From positions 1-58,058 of the forward strand of contig JBGVOM010000109.1 of the NCBI GenBank assembly GCA_045126515.1: a DNA stretch of 58,058 nucleotides, given 5' to 3'. How positions within the stretch are numbered: position 1 is the first letter of the stretch; every line of letters begins with the position of its first letter. Shown here in pieces: positions 25,391 through 34,486 of this stretch. The notes under the pieces were generated by a model. The model was not told where the DNA came from and ran no database searches. It worked only from the letters and a program-made list of their open reading frames with translations. Both the position numbers and the translations under genes were made by a program. The DNA comes from RUG11237 sp045126515 (GTDB lineage: Bacteria > Bacillota > Clostridia > Lachnospirales > Lachnospiraceae).

Positions 25391-25420
25391 TTGCCAAATT
25401 ATAACTCTCTGTGCTATAAT
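25391..25420 (+). promoter_or_regulatory. Extended -10 promoter for the GtrA module
   Basis: TTGCCA at 25391-25396, an 18-base spacer and perfect TATAAT at 25415-25420 with TGC before it. It is bracketed by the inverted repeat CCCCATT (25386-25392) and AATGGGG (25418-25424). It probably drives genes from 25453 to about 34309. Confidence 0.75.
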
Positions 25421-25452
25421 GGGGTCTGCAGGAAAAGAAAATGAGGTACAAT

Positions 25453-25878
25453 ATGAAAAAGTTAATCGAACAAATCATGAAATTTGGCATAGTTGGTGTT
25501 CTATCTTTTGCCATTGATTTTGGAATTTATTCTATATTAGTGTATTTTACACCGGTTCCGCTGTTGGTTGCCAATTTCTTTGGCTTTACCATATCTGTGA
25601 TTTTTAATTATATTATGAGCATGAAATATGTGTTTGAGCGGAAAGAAGATATGGACAGGAAGGCGGAATTTGTTATATTTGTGGTGCTGAGTCTGATAGG
25701 GCTTGGCTTAAATGAATTTCTGGTATGGCTGTTTGTGGATTTTGCCTATGAAAATATTGCTGTAGTTGCAGAAGTATTTTCTCACAATATGATGAAAATG
25801 ATTGGTAAGATTTTAGCAACTGGAATCGTTATGGTATATAATTTTATTTCAAGGAAACTATTTTTAGAGAAAAAGTAA
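25453..25878 (+). CDS. GtrA-like membrane protein
   Basis: About 141 residues with four spans, matching the GtrA family, thought to flip polyprenyl-phosphate-linked sugars across the membrane. Family features are the opening K-F-G-I-V-G-V-L-S-F-A-I-D-F-G-I and the ending V-M-V-Y-N-F-I-S-R-K-L. ATG 25453 has GAGG six bases upstream; ATG 25441 in the same frame is an alternative. The GT2 gene that follows after 13 bases fits a GtrB-like partner that charges the lipid carrier. Confidence 0.9.
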   Translation: MKKLIEQIMKFGIVGVLSFAIDFGIYSILVYFTPVPLLVANFFGFTISVIFNYIMSMKYVFERKEDMDRKAEFVIFVVLSLIGLGLNEFLVWLFVDFAYENIAVVAEVFSHNMMKMIGKILATGIVMVYNFISRKLFLEKK

Positions 25879-25891
25879 AAAGGAGCAGTAT

Positions 25892-26704
25892 ATGAAAGAC
25901 AGAATTCTTTTATTTATTCCGGCTTACAACTGTGAAAAACAGATTGTGAGAGTGCTTGGACAGTTAGATGAAACGGTGATGAAATATATTACCCAGGTGG
26001 TGGTAATTAACAATATCAGTACGGACAATACAGAAGAAGTAGTAAAACGTTTTATTGAAAAACATCAGGACATTCCGGTAAAGCTTCTTCGAAACGATGA
26101 AAATTATGGCTTGGGTGGTTCTCATAAAAGTGCATTTGCTTACGCAAAAGAAAATCATTTTGACTATGTTATCGTGCTTCACGGTGATGATCAGGGAGAT
26201 ATTCACAATCTATTACCAATATTAAGAAACGGTATTTATAAAAAATATGACTGCTGCCTTGGAGCACGTTTTATGAATGGTTCAAGATTAAAAGGATATT
26301 CTAAATTCAGAAGTTTTGGAAATGTGGTTTATAATGTATTATTTTCTATTGTTACACGGCAAAGAGTGCTGGATTTAGGCTCAGGACTTAATATGTACCA
26401 TATGGATATGCTGGAACAGGAATTTTATAAAAAATTTCCGGACAATCTGATGTTTAATTACTGTATGATTCTGGCATCAGATTACTATAAGCATAATATC
26501 TGCTTTTTCCCGATTACTTGGCGTGAAGACGATCAGGTATCTAACGTGAAAATGTTTCATCAGGCAGTGACTGTACTGAAAATGCTGTTTTCTTATGCAG
26601 TGGCTCCTGGAAAATTTATCACATCTGAATGCAGGGAGAAGAAGATTTTAAATTATACATCAACCGTTGTGGCAGAAAGTGGGATTGTAAGTGAAAAAGA
26701 ATGA
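25892..26704 (+). CDS. GT2 transferase of the dolichol-phosphate-mannose synthase type
   Basis: A 270-residue GT-A enzyme with L-F-I-P-A-Y-N-C-E, N-N-I-S-T-D-N-T and the metal motif H-G-D-D-Q-G-D. It also has G-A-R-F-M-N-G-S-R and L-D-L-G-S-G-L-N, typical of enzymes making polyprenyl-phosphate sugars. It lacks the C-terminal membrane spans of GtrB, so it may rely on the adjacent membrane proteins. GtrA is directly upstream and a flippase-like gene overlaps its end. Confidence 0.87.
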   Translation: MKDRILLFIPAYNCEKQIVRVLGQLDETVMKYITQVVVINNISTDNTEEVVKRFIEKHQDIPVKLLRNDENYGLGGSHKSAFAYAKENHFDYVIVLHGDDQGDIHNLLPILRNGIYKKYDCCLGARFMNGSRLKGYSKFRSFGNVVYNVLFSIVTRQRVLDLGSGLNMYHMDMLEQEFYKKFPDNLMFNYCMILASDYYKHNICFFPITWREDDQVSNVKMFHQAVTVLKMLFSYAVAPGKFITSECREKKILNYTSTVVAESGIVSEKE

Positions 26705-27599
26705 AAACACTTTGTATAAAATGATGAATATAGTTTTTTTTGTGGCAGCGTTGTTTTTTTTGACAGGAATTGCGAAGGATGCAGTGTCAGGCGGCTGGCA
26801 GACAGTGGGGGACTTTAAGAGTCCCATTTTGTCTGTCTTTTTGTGTTTTTTATGCTTTCTGATACTTCATGCTGCAAAGCTGATGCGTTTTTATCTGGTT
26901 TTGATGGAGCAGAGAATGGAGTTTAAGCGTTTTGTTAAAGTATATATTAAGACAACCTTTGTAAATTTTCTGCTTCCTTTTAAGAGCGGGGAACTGTTTC
27001 GAATTTACTGCTTCGCTCATGAAACACGAAATGTGCGAATGGGATTTATCAGTGTAATTGTAGATCGTATGTTTGATACTTGTGTATTATTGCTGTTTTT
27101 GCTGCCTTACGATTTCTGTGTGGTAGGAAGAATTTCTGCGGTCACAGTGATTTTGTCGCTAATTGTGCTACTGGTATTATTAGGCTGTGTGTTCTTATAT
27201 TCCAGTTACAATTATCTGAACCGTTTCCTGATGATAAACGGAAATAGCAAGCGTACTATATGGTTCTTGCAAATGCTGGAAAATTTTAAGATGTGTTATG
27301 ATTATATGGCAGCACTGTTGAAAGGAAGATTCTTTCTTATATTGATTTTTTCCTGTTTTGGCTGGATATTTGAATTTCTTTTTTTGAAATTTATGGCAGG
27401 AACTTTTAATATTGCTTTCGGAATGGCTCAGTTTGCAGAGTATATCGGTGGTATTTTTTCAGCAGATACAGGAATTTTGAAAAATAATTATATTCTCGTC
27501 AGTGCACTGGGATTGTTAGTGGCTATGATAATTTGTTATTTTTATTATTTCTGCTATAGTGGCAGCGGCTTAAAAAACAGGAGGTCAGAAAATGCTTAA
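26691..27599 (+). CDS. Flippase-like membrane protein (LPG-synthase/AglD TM family)
   Basis: A 302-residue protein with about eight spans. It carries the family blocks V-N-F-L-L-P-F-K-S-G-E-L-F-R and S-V-I-V-D-R-M-F-D of the UPF0104/lysylphosphatidylglycerol-synthase TM group, whose members often occur with polyprenyl-phosphate glycosyltransferases. GTG 26691 lies inside the end of the GT2 gene (14-base overlap), implying coupled translation. It also overlaps the next gene by eight bases. Confidence 0.8.
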   Translation: MKKNENTLYKMMNIVFFVAALFFLTGIAKDAVSGGWQTVGDFKSPILSVFLCFLCFLILHAAKLMRFYLVLMEQRMEFKRFVKVYIKTTFVNFLLPFKSGELFRIYCFAHETRNVRMGFISVIVDRMFDTCVLLLFLLPYDFCVVGRISAVTVILSLIVLLVLLGCVFLYSSYNYLNRFLMINGNSKRTIWFLQMLENFKMCYDYMAALLKGRFFLILIFSCFGWIFEFLFLKFMAGTFNIAFGMAQFAEYIGGIFSADTGILKNNYILVSALGLLVAMIICYFYYFCYSGSGLKNRRSENA

Positions 27600-29058
27600 A
27601 AAGATAGTGTTCTTATATGAAGACAGTGATAGACCAAATCAGAAGATAAAAGAAATTACAGGAAATAAAACTTTTGGTGAAACAATTTTAAAGAGAAAAA
27701 CTTTGAAAATGCGTGTGCTAGAGGAAGTAGAGAACGAAAGTTTTGTGGCGGCTGTTTATTCCTACAGTTCGAAAGAGGAACAGACAGAGGTCCTTAAACA
27801 GTTAAAAAGTCTTCCAAAGGAATTTGCTGTGATACATATGCGTTCTTCTTTTGGCATCCGAAATAGGGAAGCATTTAAAATACTGTTAGAAAAAACACAG
27901 TTTGTACAGCAGACTATGTGTGTGAAGGAAAATGAAAAAACAGCACTGTTTCTTTGCAAAAGCATCAGTGACTATTTAGAATATGTGATGGAGTATAATA
28001 AGGAAGGAATTGTGGATGTGGCAGGCTTACGCAACGCAGATGTGATTCAGACAGATTGTCTGGTGGATTTAGGCGAAGTGAATAATTTCCTGCAATATAT
28101 TACCAGTGGTTTTGATGCCAGATTCTTTAATGCGTTGGAAAGCGATGATTTTACGGTAACAAAAAGCTCCACCAATAAGAAAAAGATTAAAAGTGAATAT
28201 GAATACTACTATTTACTGCCGGAAACCATGAAAATGTGGTTTGTAATGCCTTTTGACTATAAAGAAGGAAAAGAAAAAGCCAGTTACACAATGGAGCGTG
28301 TGCATACCACGGATATTGCCATCCGTTTTGTACATGGCGCTGTAGAATTGGAAGAGTTTGAAGATATTTTAAAACGGTTATTTTATTTTGTTAAAACACG
28401 CGCAACGAAAGAAGTTACAAAAGAACAATACGAAAAGGAAGCAGATAAACTGTATGTGGGAAAAGTCTTAGAACGCATGAAGATGCTGAAAGAAAACCCA
28501 TATTATCAGGTGTTTGAAAGTAATATCAAAAATGGCACAAAGTATCAGAGTATTGATGAAATTATTGAAAGATACCAGAAACTATATGAGAAAGTAAAAC
28601 TTCGTGACCAGTCTAAGAGTTTTTTAGCAGTGGGACATGGGGATTTGTGTTTTTCCAATATCTTATACCATAAGGAAACTTCTTTGATTAAGCTGATTGA
28701 TCCGAAAGGTGCGTTGAAGGAAGACGAATTATATGCACATCCATACTATGATTTAGCAAAGCTGTCTCATTCTATCTGTGGACGATATGACTTTTTTAAC
28801 AATGGCTTGTATGAGATTAAGCTGGTTCAGGATATGAAGCTGGAGTTAGAACTGGATTTTGATAATTCAGAGTATGTAAAGATTTTTAAAAGATTTTTAG
28901 AAGAAAATGGATTTGACTATGTGACCGTAAGGCTGTATGAAGCGTCCCTGTTTTTATCCATGCTGCCACTTCATATGGATAATGTGCAGAAAACCTTTGG
29001 CTTTTTGCTGAATGGAATGAATATATTAGACGAGGTAGAGGAATGTTTGAAGGATTAA
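27592..29058 (+). CDS. APH-fold phosphotransferase-like protein
   Basis: A 488-residue protein. The C-terminal half has the APH/choline-kinase catalytic loop G-H-G-D-L-C-F-S-N-I-L-Y, followed by the metal-binding L-I-D-P-K-G, then P-Y-Y-D-L-A-K-L-S-H. The N-terminal half (about 1-190) is not recognised. The HAD gene overlaps its end and a nucleotidyltransferase follows, so the three probably make an activated small group for the polymer. LicA/LicC for phosphocholine is a precedent for a kinase plus nucleotidyltransferase; the actual substrate is unknown. Confidence 0.72.
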   Translation: MLKKIVFLYEDSDRPNQKIKEITGNKTFGETILKRKTLKMRVLEEVENESFVAAVYSYSSKEEQTEVLKQLKSLPKEFAVIHMRSSFGIRNREAFKILLEKTQFVQQTMCVKENEKTALFLCKSISDYLEYVMEYNKEGIVDVAGLRNADVIQTDCLVDLGEVNNFLQYITSGFDARFFNALESDDFTVTKSSTNKKKIKSEYEYYYLLPETMKMWFVMPFDYKEGKEKASYTMERVHTTDIAIRFVHGAVELEEFEDILKRLFYFVKTRATKEVTKEQYEKEADKLYVGKVLERMKMLKENPYYQVFESNIKNGTKYQSIDEIIERYQKLYEKVKLRDQSKSFLAVGHGDLCFSNILYHKETSLIKLIDPKGALKEDELYAHPYYDLAKLSHSICGRYDFFNNGLYEIKLVQDMKLELELDFDNSEYVKIFKRFLEENGFDYVTVRLYEASLFLSMLPLHMDNVQKTFGFLLNGMNILDEVEECLKD

Positions 29059-29438
29059 GTTTTGTGTTTGATATTGATGGAACGATTTGTCCCATTAAGA
29101 AAAAAGATGAAGAATACATTGATTTAGTACCCTATGCAGATGTGGTGGAAAAACTGCGGGAATACAAGGCAGGTGGTGCAAAAATTGTGCTGTTTACCTC
29201 AAGAAATATGAACAGTTATGGCGGAAACATTGGGTTAATCAATGCCAACACTGCAAAAATACTGCTACAGTGGCTGGATAAATGGGACATTCCTTATGAT
29301 GAGATTATTTATGGAAAGCCATGGCCGGGAAAGCGTGGTTTTTATGTGGATGACAGAGCAGTACGTCCGGACGAGTTCTTAAAGTACTCAGAAGAAGAAT
29401 TAAAGCAGATTTGTGACGGCTGGAGGGAGAATTTATGA
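29043..29438 (+). CDS. Small HAD-family phosphatase-like protein of a polysaccharide cluster
   Basis: A 131-residue protein starting with F-V-F-D-I-D-G-T-I-C-P, the HAD nucleophile motif DxDGT. V-L-F-T-S-R-N-M gives motif II, K-P-W-P-G-K the lysine, and Y-V-D-D-R-A the acidic pair. It is a minimal HAD without a large cap, as in capsule-biosynthesis phosphatases. It overlaps the kinase-like gene by 16 bases and the nucleotidyltransferase by four, so the three are translated together. Confidence 0.85.
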   Translation: MFEGLSFVFDIDGTICPIKKKDEEYIDLVPYADVVEKLREYKAGGAKIVLFTSRNMNSYGGNIGLINANTAKILLQWLDKWDIPYDEIIYGKPWPGKRGFYVDDRAVRPDEFLKYSEEELKQICDGWRENL

Positions 29439-30157
29439 TGACAATTGTGATTACCATGGCAGGCTTAGGCTCACGTTTTGCAAAAGCAGGTTATACAGTG
29501 CCTAAATATATGATTGAAGCCCATGGAAGAACCTTGTTTGATTGGTCTATGGACAGCTTAAAAGGGTATAATGCGGAAGATACAGAGTATATTTTTATCG
29601 TGCGTAAGGAAGACAAGGCAGAAGAATTTATCGTTTCCCACTGTAAAATGTCAGATATTGCCAATGTGGAAATTGTGGAAATAGACAAGCTGACAGATGG
29701 TCAGGCAACCACAGCCATGTTAGCAGCACCTTATTGGAAGAAAGAATCGGAACTTATGATTTATAACATTGATACTTTTGTGGAAAGTTATGAATTAAAG
29801 AAAGAGGACATTGCAGGGGATGGGTATATTCCGTGCTTTCACGCAGAGGGGGAACACTGGAGTTTTGTAAAACTGGATGAGAACCAAAAGGCAGTGGAAG
29901 TGAGAGAAAAGGTGAGAATTTCAGATAACTGTACGCTGGGAGCTTACTATTTTAAATCCTGCAAATTATACGAAGAATTATATCAGGAATATTATTCCAA
30001 TGAGGAAAATTTAGAAAAAGGTGAAAAATACGTGGCGCCTCTTTATAACTTTATGATTGAAAAAGGAATGGATGTGCGTATTTCTATTGTCGACTTCGGA
30101 AAAGTTCATGTGCTTGGCACACCGGAAGAATTAGAAATTTTCAAGAGGGAATACTAA
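29435..30157 (+). CDS. LicC-like nucleotidyltransferase
   Basis: A 240-residue NTP-transferase with M-A-G-L-G-S-R-F-A-K-A-G-Y-T-V-P-K-Y, the signature loop and catalytic lysine, and N-I-D-T-F-V as metal-binding block. GGAGGGAG precedes the start; ATG 29435 and ATG 29438 are both possible. Size and motifs resemble LicC/HddC-type enzymes that activate phosphorylated small molecules. It differs from the 1844 protein and from RmlA, so the locus holds at least four nucleotidyltransferases. Confidence 0.8.
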   Translation: MMTIVITMAGLGSRFAKAGYTVPKYMIEAHGRTLFDWSMDSLKGYNAEDTEYIFIVRKEDKAEEFIVSHCKMSDIANVEIVEIDKLTDGQATTAMLAAPYWKKESELMIYNIDTFVESYELKKEDIAGDGYIPCFHAEGEHWSFVKLDENQKAVEVREKVRISDNCTLGAYYFKSCKLYEELYQEYYSNEENLEKGEKYVAPLYNFMIEKGMDVRISIVDFGKVHVLGTPEELEIFKREY

Positions 30158-30158
30158 A

Positions 30159-31760
30159 ATGAAAATCAAATGTTCAAAACCGTTACTGGTGATAGCTTTC
30201 GTGCATTGGCTTCTGACCTTTGCAACAGATCGGATTTTTTTTGAGTACAGCCTCTTTGCCTTTGAAAAGCGCGAAGATGTCATATTTTCCATTTATGCAT
30301 GGGGAATCAAAGTTGTATTTTTGATATTGTTAATGGCGGGGTATCAGGTACTTGGAAACACAATCAAAAGATATAGAAGCGGAGAAAAAATAGTCAGAGA
30401 ATACCTGTTTTTTGCAGGTGTTTATTTTCTTCTTATGATGTTTCTGTTGCTGCTGGTGTATCCGGGAGCATGGCGTATGGATGAATTTGGAATCTTGCGG
30501 GATGCAAAAACATTGATGCCTACGTTTTGGCAGGGATATTTGACTTCTTATTTTTATATTTTTGCATTGATGTTTCTTCCTGTTCCGGCAGGTGTCATAG
30601 TTATGCAGTGTGCCGTGATTTCTTTGTGCGTTGGATTTGTGTGCGAAAGAGCTTGTAGAATATTGGGATTAAAGCACAAATTATGGCTTATATTGCCTTT
30701 TTTGGCATTTCCGATACTGGATTCGAATGTTTATCCAATGCGCATGTCCGTATATGTGTTTTTGGAACTTTGCCTGGCAACGGTATTTTTATCCGCTATT
30801 TTAGAAAAAAGAAAGCTTACGGCAAAGGAGACCTGGTTTGTAGTCTTTCTTACAGCAGTTGTAGCTGTATGGAGAACAGAAGGCATCTATTATATGTTAT
30901 GGATTCCGATAGTATATTTGATAACCTTCTGGAAGCAGGAGAGCAGAAAGAAAAAGCTGAAGTTTGTAATTGTAACTGTAGTGGCGACCATAGCAGTAAT
31001 GGCACCTCAAACTCTGGGAAATAAGCTGATTTCCGGTGACCAGTATGAAATTACTTCTATGGTACTTCCGTTGGCACCATTGTTATGTGAAGCACAGGGT
31101 GAACAGGTCGAAGAACTTGAGATTATTGATAAAGTAATTGATGTAAATCTTATGATACAGGGATATGAAAGTGGAAAAAGTGGCATCTCGGTGTTTTGGA
31201 GTGAACCATCTTTAATCAGAAAAAATTACACTAGTGCAGAGTATAAGGAATTTAAAAGTGCATATTATAGTCTTATAAGAAAATATCCCGAAGTCTTTTT
31301 GAAAGAGCGTGTAGAAACTTTTGTGAATTCTAATGGAATATTAATGAATACAACAGAATTGTATGATACAGATGAAGTGGCAAATTATGTGGAGTTCAGA
31401 GAAGAATATGTTGGTGGCAAAGGTTTTTTTACCGGCGTAAGAAAACAGGTATTATCCTTGTTGGAGCTTAACGGTTTTCAGAGTGGTAGCGAAAAATTGG
31501 AGTTATACTATGTGGTATACAGCTTTTTACCGCAACTTCTTGTATTAATTGTTGCTTTACTTTTCTGCCTTATCCGTAGAAAATGGAGCAGCTTGTTGGT
31601 ATTGTTAGGCATAGTAGGAAAAGTACCATTAATATTTTTAACAGCTCCATCTCGATTATTTATGTATTATTACGGAATATATTTAATCGGAAATGTGGTG
31701 CTTGTTTATGGAATTTATTTACTGTACCACAGAAGAAAAGAGAAGACACCACAAGTTTAG
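30159..31760 (+). CDS. Large polytopic membrane protein, possible glycosyltransferase
   Basis: A 533-residue protein with about 12 hydrophobic spans, an extracytoplasmic-looking loop near residues 285-430 and a basic C-terminus. The motif Y-P-G-A-W-R-M-D-E-F-G-I after a span resembles the acidic loop of DUF6020/GT39-like proteins, which would use lipid-linked sugars on the outer face. It starts two bases after the nucleotidyltransferase stop. It could be the transferase that receives the sugar flipped by the GtrA module. Confidence 0.6.
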   Translation: MKIKCSKPLLVIAFVHWLLTFATDRIFFEYSLFAFEKREDVIFSIYAWGIKVVFLILLMAGYQVLGNTIKRYRSGEKIVREYLFFAGVYFLLMMFLLLLVYPGAWRMDEFGILRDAKTLMPTFWQGYLTSYFYIFALMFLPVPAGVIVMQCAVISLCVGFVCERACRILGLKHKLWLILPFLAFPILDSNVYPMRMSVYVFLELCLATVFLSAILEKRKLTAKETWFVVFLTAVVAVWRTEGIYYMLWIPIVYLITFWKQESRKKKLKFVIVTVVATIAVMAPQTLGNKLISGDQYEITSMVLPLAPLLCEAQGEQVEELEIIDKVIDVNLMIQGYESGKSGISVFWSEPSLIRKNYTSAEYKEFKSAYYSLIRKYPEVFLKERVETFVNSNGILMNTTELYDTDEVANYVEFREEYVGGKGFFTGVRKQVLSLLELNGFQSGSEKLELYYVVYSFLPQLLVLIVALLFCLIRRKWSSLLVLLGIVGKVPLIFLTAPSRLFMYYYGIYLIGNVVLVYGIYLLYHRRKEKTPQV

Positions 31761-31769
31761 AGGAAGCGT

Positions 31770-33356
31770 ATGAAAAAGAATTATTTTGCAAGAGGAATCA
31801 AATATTTACAACATCATAGCTTACCAAGCCTTTATGTGAAAATGAGCGAACGTTTGTATCGTGATAGGGTGGAGCGGGACTATGACGGATGGGCGAGAGA
31901 ACATCAGGTATCAGAAGAAGAATTGCAGAAACAGAGAGAATATAAATTTTCCAAAGAGGTTACCTTCAGCATTATTGTGCCAGTGTACAATACTCCGGAA
32001 CAGTATTTGAGAGAAATGATTGAAAGTGTGCTGAATCAGTCTTATGGACGATTGGAATTATGCATTGCGGACGGAAGTACGGAAGAAGAACCGGGTGAAA
32101 TGATAAAAGAATACCAGAAAAAGGATTCCCGTATTAAATATAAGAAATTAAAGGAAAATAAAGGAATTTCTGAAAATACCAACGAAGCTTTGAATATGGC
32201 TTCAGGAGAATTTATTGGTTTGTTTGACCATGACGATTTACTAGAACCGGATGTGTTGTTCCAAGTAATGAAAGTGTTGGAAAAACGACCTGCCGTAGAT
32301 GTTCTTTATACAGATGAAGACAAGATTGATGGAGAAAGCGGTACCTTTTTTGGACCTAATTTTAAACCGGATTATGATTTAGAGCTGCTTAGAAGTAATA
32401 ACTACATTTGCCACTTTTTTGTGGTTCGCCGAAATATCATTGAACGGGTTGGCGGTTTCCGCAGTGAGTTCGATGGTGCTCAGGATTACGATTTTATTTT
32501 TCGATGTGTAGAGGCTACTATGGAAATTTATCATATACGAAAGGTGTTGTATCATTGGCGTACCCATGCTAATTCCACTGCAGCATCGCCGGAAAGCAAG
32601 ATGTACGCATACGAAGCTGCAAAACGAGCGATAGAAAGTCATCTGGAGCGTCAAGGCATAAGGGCAGAAGTAGAAACTACCGATAATTATGGTTTTTTTC
32701 ATTATCGGACAGAAGGAATCAGCAGAGAAAAAATTAAAGTGATTCGCTATGGAGCGGAAGATAATGGGGATGCTTTAAACAAACTGGCAGAGGCAGCAAA
32801 AGCCGAAGTACTGGTGTTTTTGCCTGAACAGGTGAGTATTCCACAGCATGACTTTGAAACAGTTTTTGCGGCAAAATGTCTACAACACGGTGTTGGCGCT
32901 GTGGGATGTTTGCAGCTAAAGAGCAAAAGAGTCAGGGAAGCAGGTCTGGTGTTAAATAAAGAACGGTTGGCGGTAACTTATTTTGGGCATTATAAAAAAG
33001 GAAGAACAGGATTTCTTCACAGACTGGATTTATCTAGAACCGTAAGTGCAGTTAGTACAGTGTTTGCTATTGAAAAAGATTTATTACGAAGCATGGATGG
33101 ATTTCTTTCCAATCTTGGGGCAAAGGCGGCACAGATAGAATTGTGTCTTCGGATGCAGGAGAATGGATACAAAAATATATATACCCCTTTGGTTACAGCC
33201 TTATGGGAGCAGGAAACTCCGTCAGGCAAAATAAGCGCAGAAGATAGAAAAGCAATATATAAATACCACAGCGAAGCATTGGAACAGGAAGATCCTTATT
33301 ACAATGAAAACTGCGAAACCCTTAAAATGGAGTATGGACTTAGGAGAAACGTATGA
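31770..33356 (+). CDS. GT2 glycosyltransferase with degenerate second domain
   Basis: A 528-residue relative of the protein at 20111. The first GT-A domain (about 65-310) is intact: I-I-V-P-V-Y-N-T-P-E, A-D-G-S, L-F-D-H-D-D-L-L and D-G-A-Q-D-Y-D. The second domain (about 320-520) aligns by position but has lost the metal motif (V-F-L-P-E-Q in place of L-L-N-N-D) and the catalytic block (Q-I-E-L-C-L-R-M in place of D-V-D-F-C-L-K-L). The matching end E-D-P-Y-Y-N-E-N confirms common ancestry. GAGGAAG precedes the start. Confidence 0.85.
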   Translation: MKKNYFARGIKYLQHHSLPSLYVKMSERLYRDRVERDYDGWAREHQVSEEELQKQREYKFSKEVTFSIIVPVYNTPEQYLREMIESVLNQSYGRLELCIADGSTEEEPGEMIKEYQKKDSRIKYKKLKENKGISENTNEALNMASGEFIGLFDHDDLLEPDVLFQVMKVLEKRPAVDVLYTDEDKIDGESGTFFGPNFKPDYDLELLRSNNYICHFFVVRRNIIERVGGFRSEFDGAQDYDFIFRCVEATMEIYHIRKVLYHWRTHANSTAASPESKMYAYEAAKRAIESHLERQGIRAEVETTDNYGFFHYRTEGISREKIKVIRYGAEDNGDALNKLAEAAKAEVLVFLPEQVSIPQHDFETVFAAKCLQHGVGAVGCLQLKSKRVREAGLVLNKERLAVTYFGHYKKGRTGFLHRLDLSRTVSAVSTVFAIEKDLLRSMDGFLSNLGAKAAQIELCLRMQENGYKNIYTPLVTALWEQETPSGKISAEDRKAIYKYHSEALEQEDPYYNENCETLKMEYGLRRNV

Positions 33357-34309
33357 GAGAAGTAACAGTTGTGATTCCGAATTATAATGGCATAGCTTAT
33401 ATAGATAACTGTATTAAAGCATTGAAAGCACAAAAAGAGGCACCAGCCTTTGATATTATAGTAGTAGATAATAATTCTACGGATGGAAGCAAAGAATTAG
33501 TGTTAGAACGGTACAAAGATGTGAATCTGATACCTTTGGATGATAATTATGGATTTTGCAGGGCAGTTAATGTGGGAATCAAAGCAGCAAAAACTCCTTA
33601 TGTAATCTTATTAAACAATGATACACAGGTGCAGGATGGCTTTGTATCTGCTTTGTACGAAAGAATTAGTCAGAAAAACAATATATTTTCAGTATCCTCC
33701 ATGATGCTTCAGGCGAAAAATCCGGCACTCATTGATGATGCTGGAGATTATTATTGCGCTTTGGGCTGGGCATTTGCCAGAGGAAAAGATAAACCGGCAT
33801 CAGAGTATGATAGGCCATGTGAAATTACAGCTGCCTGTGGAGGTGCATCCATTTATCGGAAGCAGGTATTTGAAATCATAGGATACTTTGATGAAGTCCA
33901 CTTCGCCTACTTAGAAGATATTGATGTGGGATATCGTGCAAGATTGTATGGCTATCGGAATGTATATGAGCCAAAGGCGAAAGTATATCATGTGGGAAGC
34001 GGTGCCAGTGGCTCACGTTATAATGAGTTTAAGGTGCGTCATTCCTCTAGAAACAGTATTTACTTGATTCGAAAGAATATGCCATTGTTTCAGATTATAT
34101 GTAATCTGCCGTTTTTGATTCCAGGATTTTTGGTGAAGGCTTTTTTCTTTTTCCAAAAAGGGTTAGGAAAGACTTACATGGAAGGACTATGGAAGGGAAT
34201 GCGTCTTCCGTTACAGGGAAATAAGGTGCGGTTTCAAGGAAATCATTGGAAGAATTATGTGAAAATGCAGTTGGAATTGTGGGTTAATGTGGTGAGAAGG
34301 CTGTTATAA
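33353..34309 (+). CDS. GT2 glycosyltransferase, rhamnosyltransferase-like
   Basis: A 318-residue GT-A enzyme with V-V-I-P-N-Y-N-G, V-V-D-N-N-S-T-D-G-S, the L-L-N-N-D-T metal motif, C-G-G-A-S and Y-L-E-D-I-D-V-G-Y-R-A. These are the blocks of WbbL-type rhamnosyltransferases, which fits the rml genes. Its start overlaps the previous gene by four bases (ATGA). A C-terminal hydrophobic segment (about 250-275) may sit on the membrane. It is the last gene before hairpin R4. Confidence 0.88.
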   Translation: MREVTVVIPNYNGIAYIDNCIKALKAQKEAPAFDIIVVDNNSTDGSKELVLERYKDVNLIPLDDNYGFCRAVNVGIKAAKTPYVILLNNDTQVQDGFVSALYERISQKNNIFSVSSMMLQAKNPALIDDAGDYYCALGWAFARGKDKPASEYDRPCEITAACGGASIYRKQVFEIIGYFDEVHFAYLEDIDVGYRARLYGYRNVYEPKAKVYHVGSGASGSRYNEFKVRHSSRNSIYLIRKNMPLFQIICNLPFLIPGFLVKAFFFFQKGLGKTYMEGLWKGMRLPLQGNKVRFQGNHWKNYVKMQLELWVNVVRRLL

Positions 34310-34316
34310 AAGGACA

Positions 34317-34424
34317 GGGGGCAAAGTGCGTAGCACTTTTTGATAGAGTGTATATGGTATTTGCAAGCGAGCTTGAAATACCATATACACTCTATCAAAA
34401 GCACCGGAGGTGCTTTTTGCCCCC
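34317..34424. repeat. Multi-hairpin element R4
   Basis: A nested, nearly fully paired structure. The outer stem is GGGGGCAAA (34317-34325) with TTTGCCCCC (34416-34424). Inside are three hairpins: 34323-34339 (AAAGTGC around GTA), a 25-pair stem 34338-34362 with 34376-34400 continuing past a bulge to CAAG/CTTG around CGAG, and 34398-34416 (AAAGCACC around GGA). The three hairpins share edge bases, so they cannot all be complete at once. ACA precedes it, as with the other elements. It lies between the end of one operon and the promoter at 34487. Confidence 0.85.
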
Positions 34425-34486
34425 TTGGGATTTCATGCTTTTGAGAAAAAATTAAGGAAATGTTAAAAAATAAGAGAAGTTTTTGG

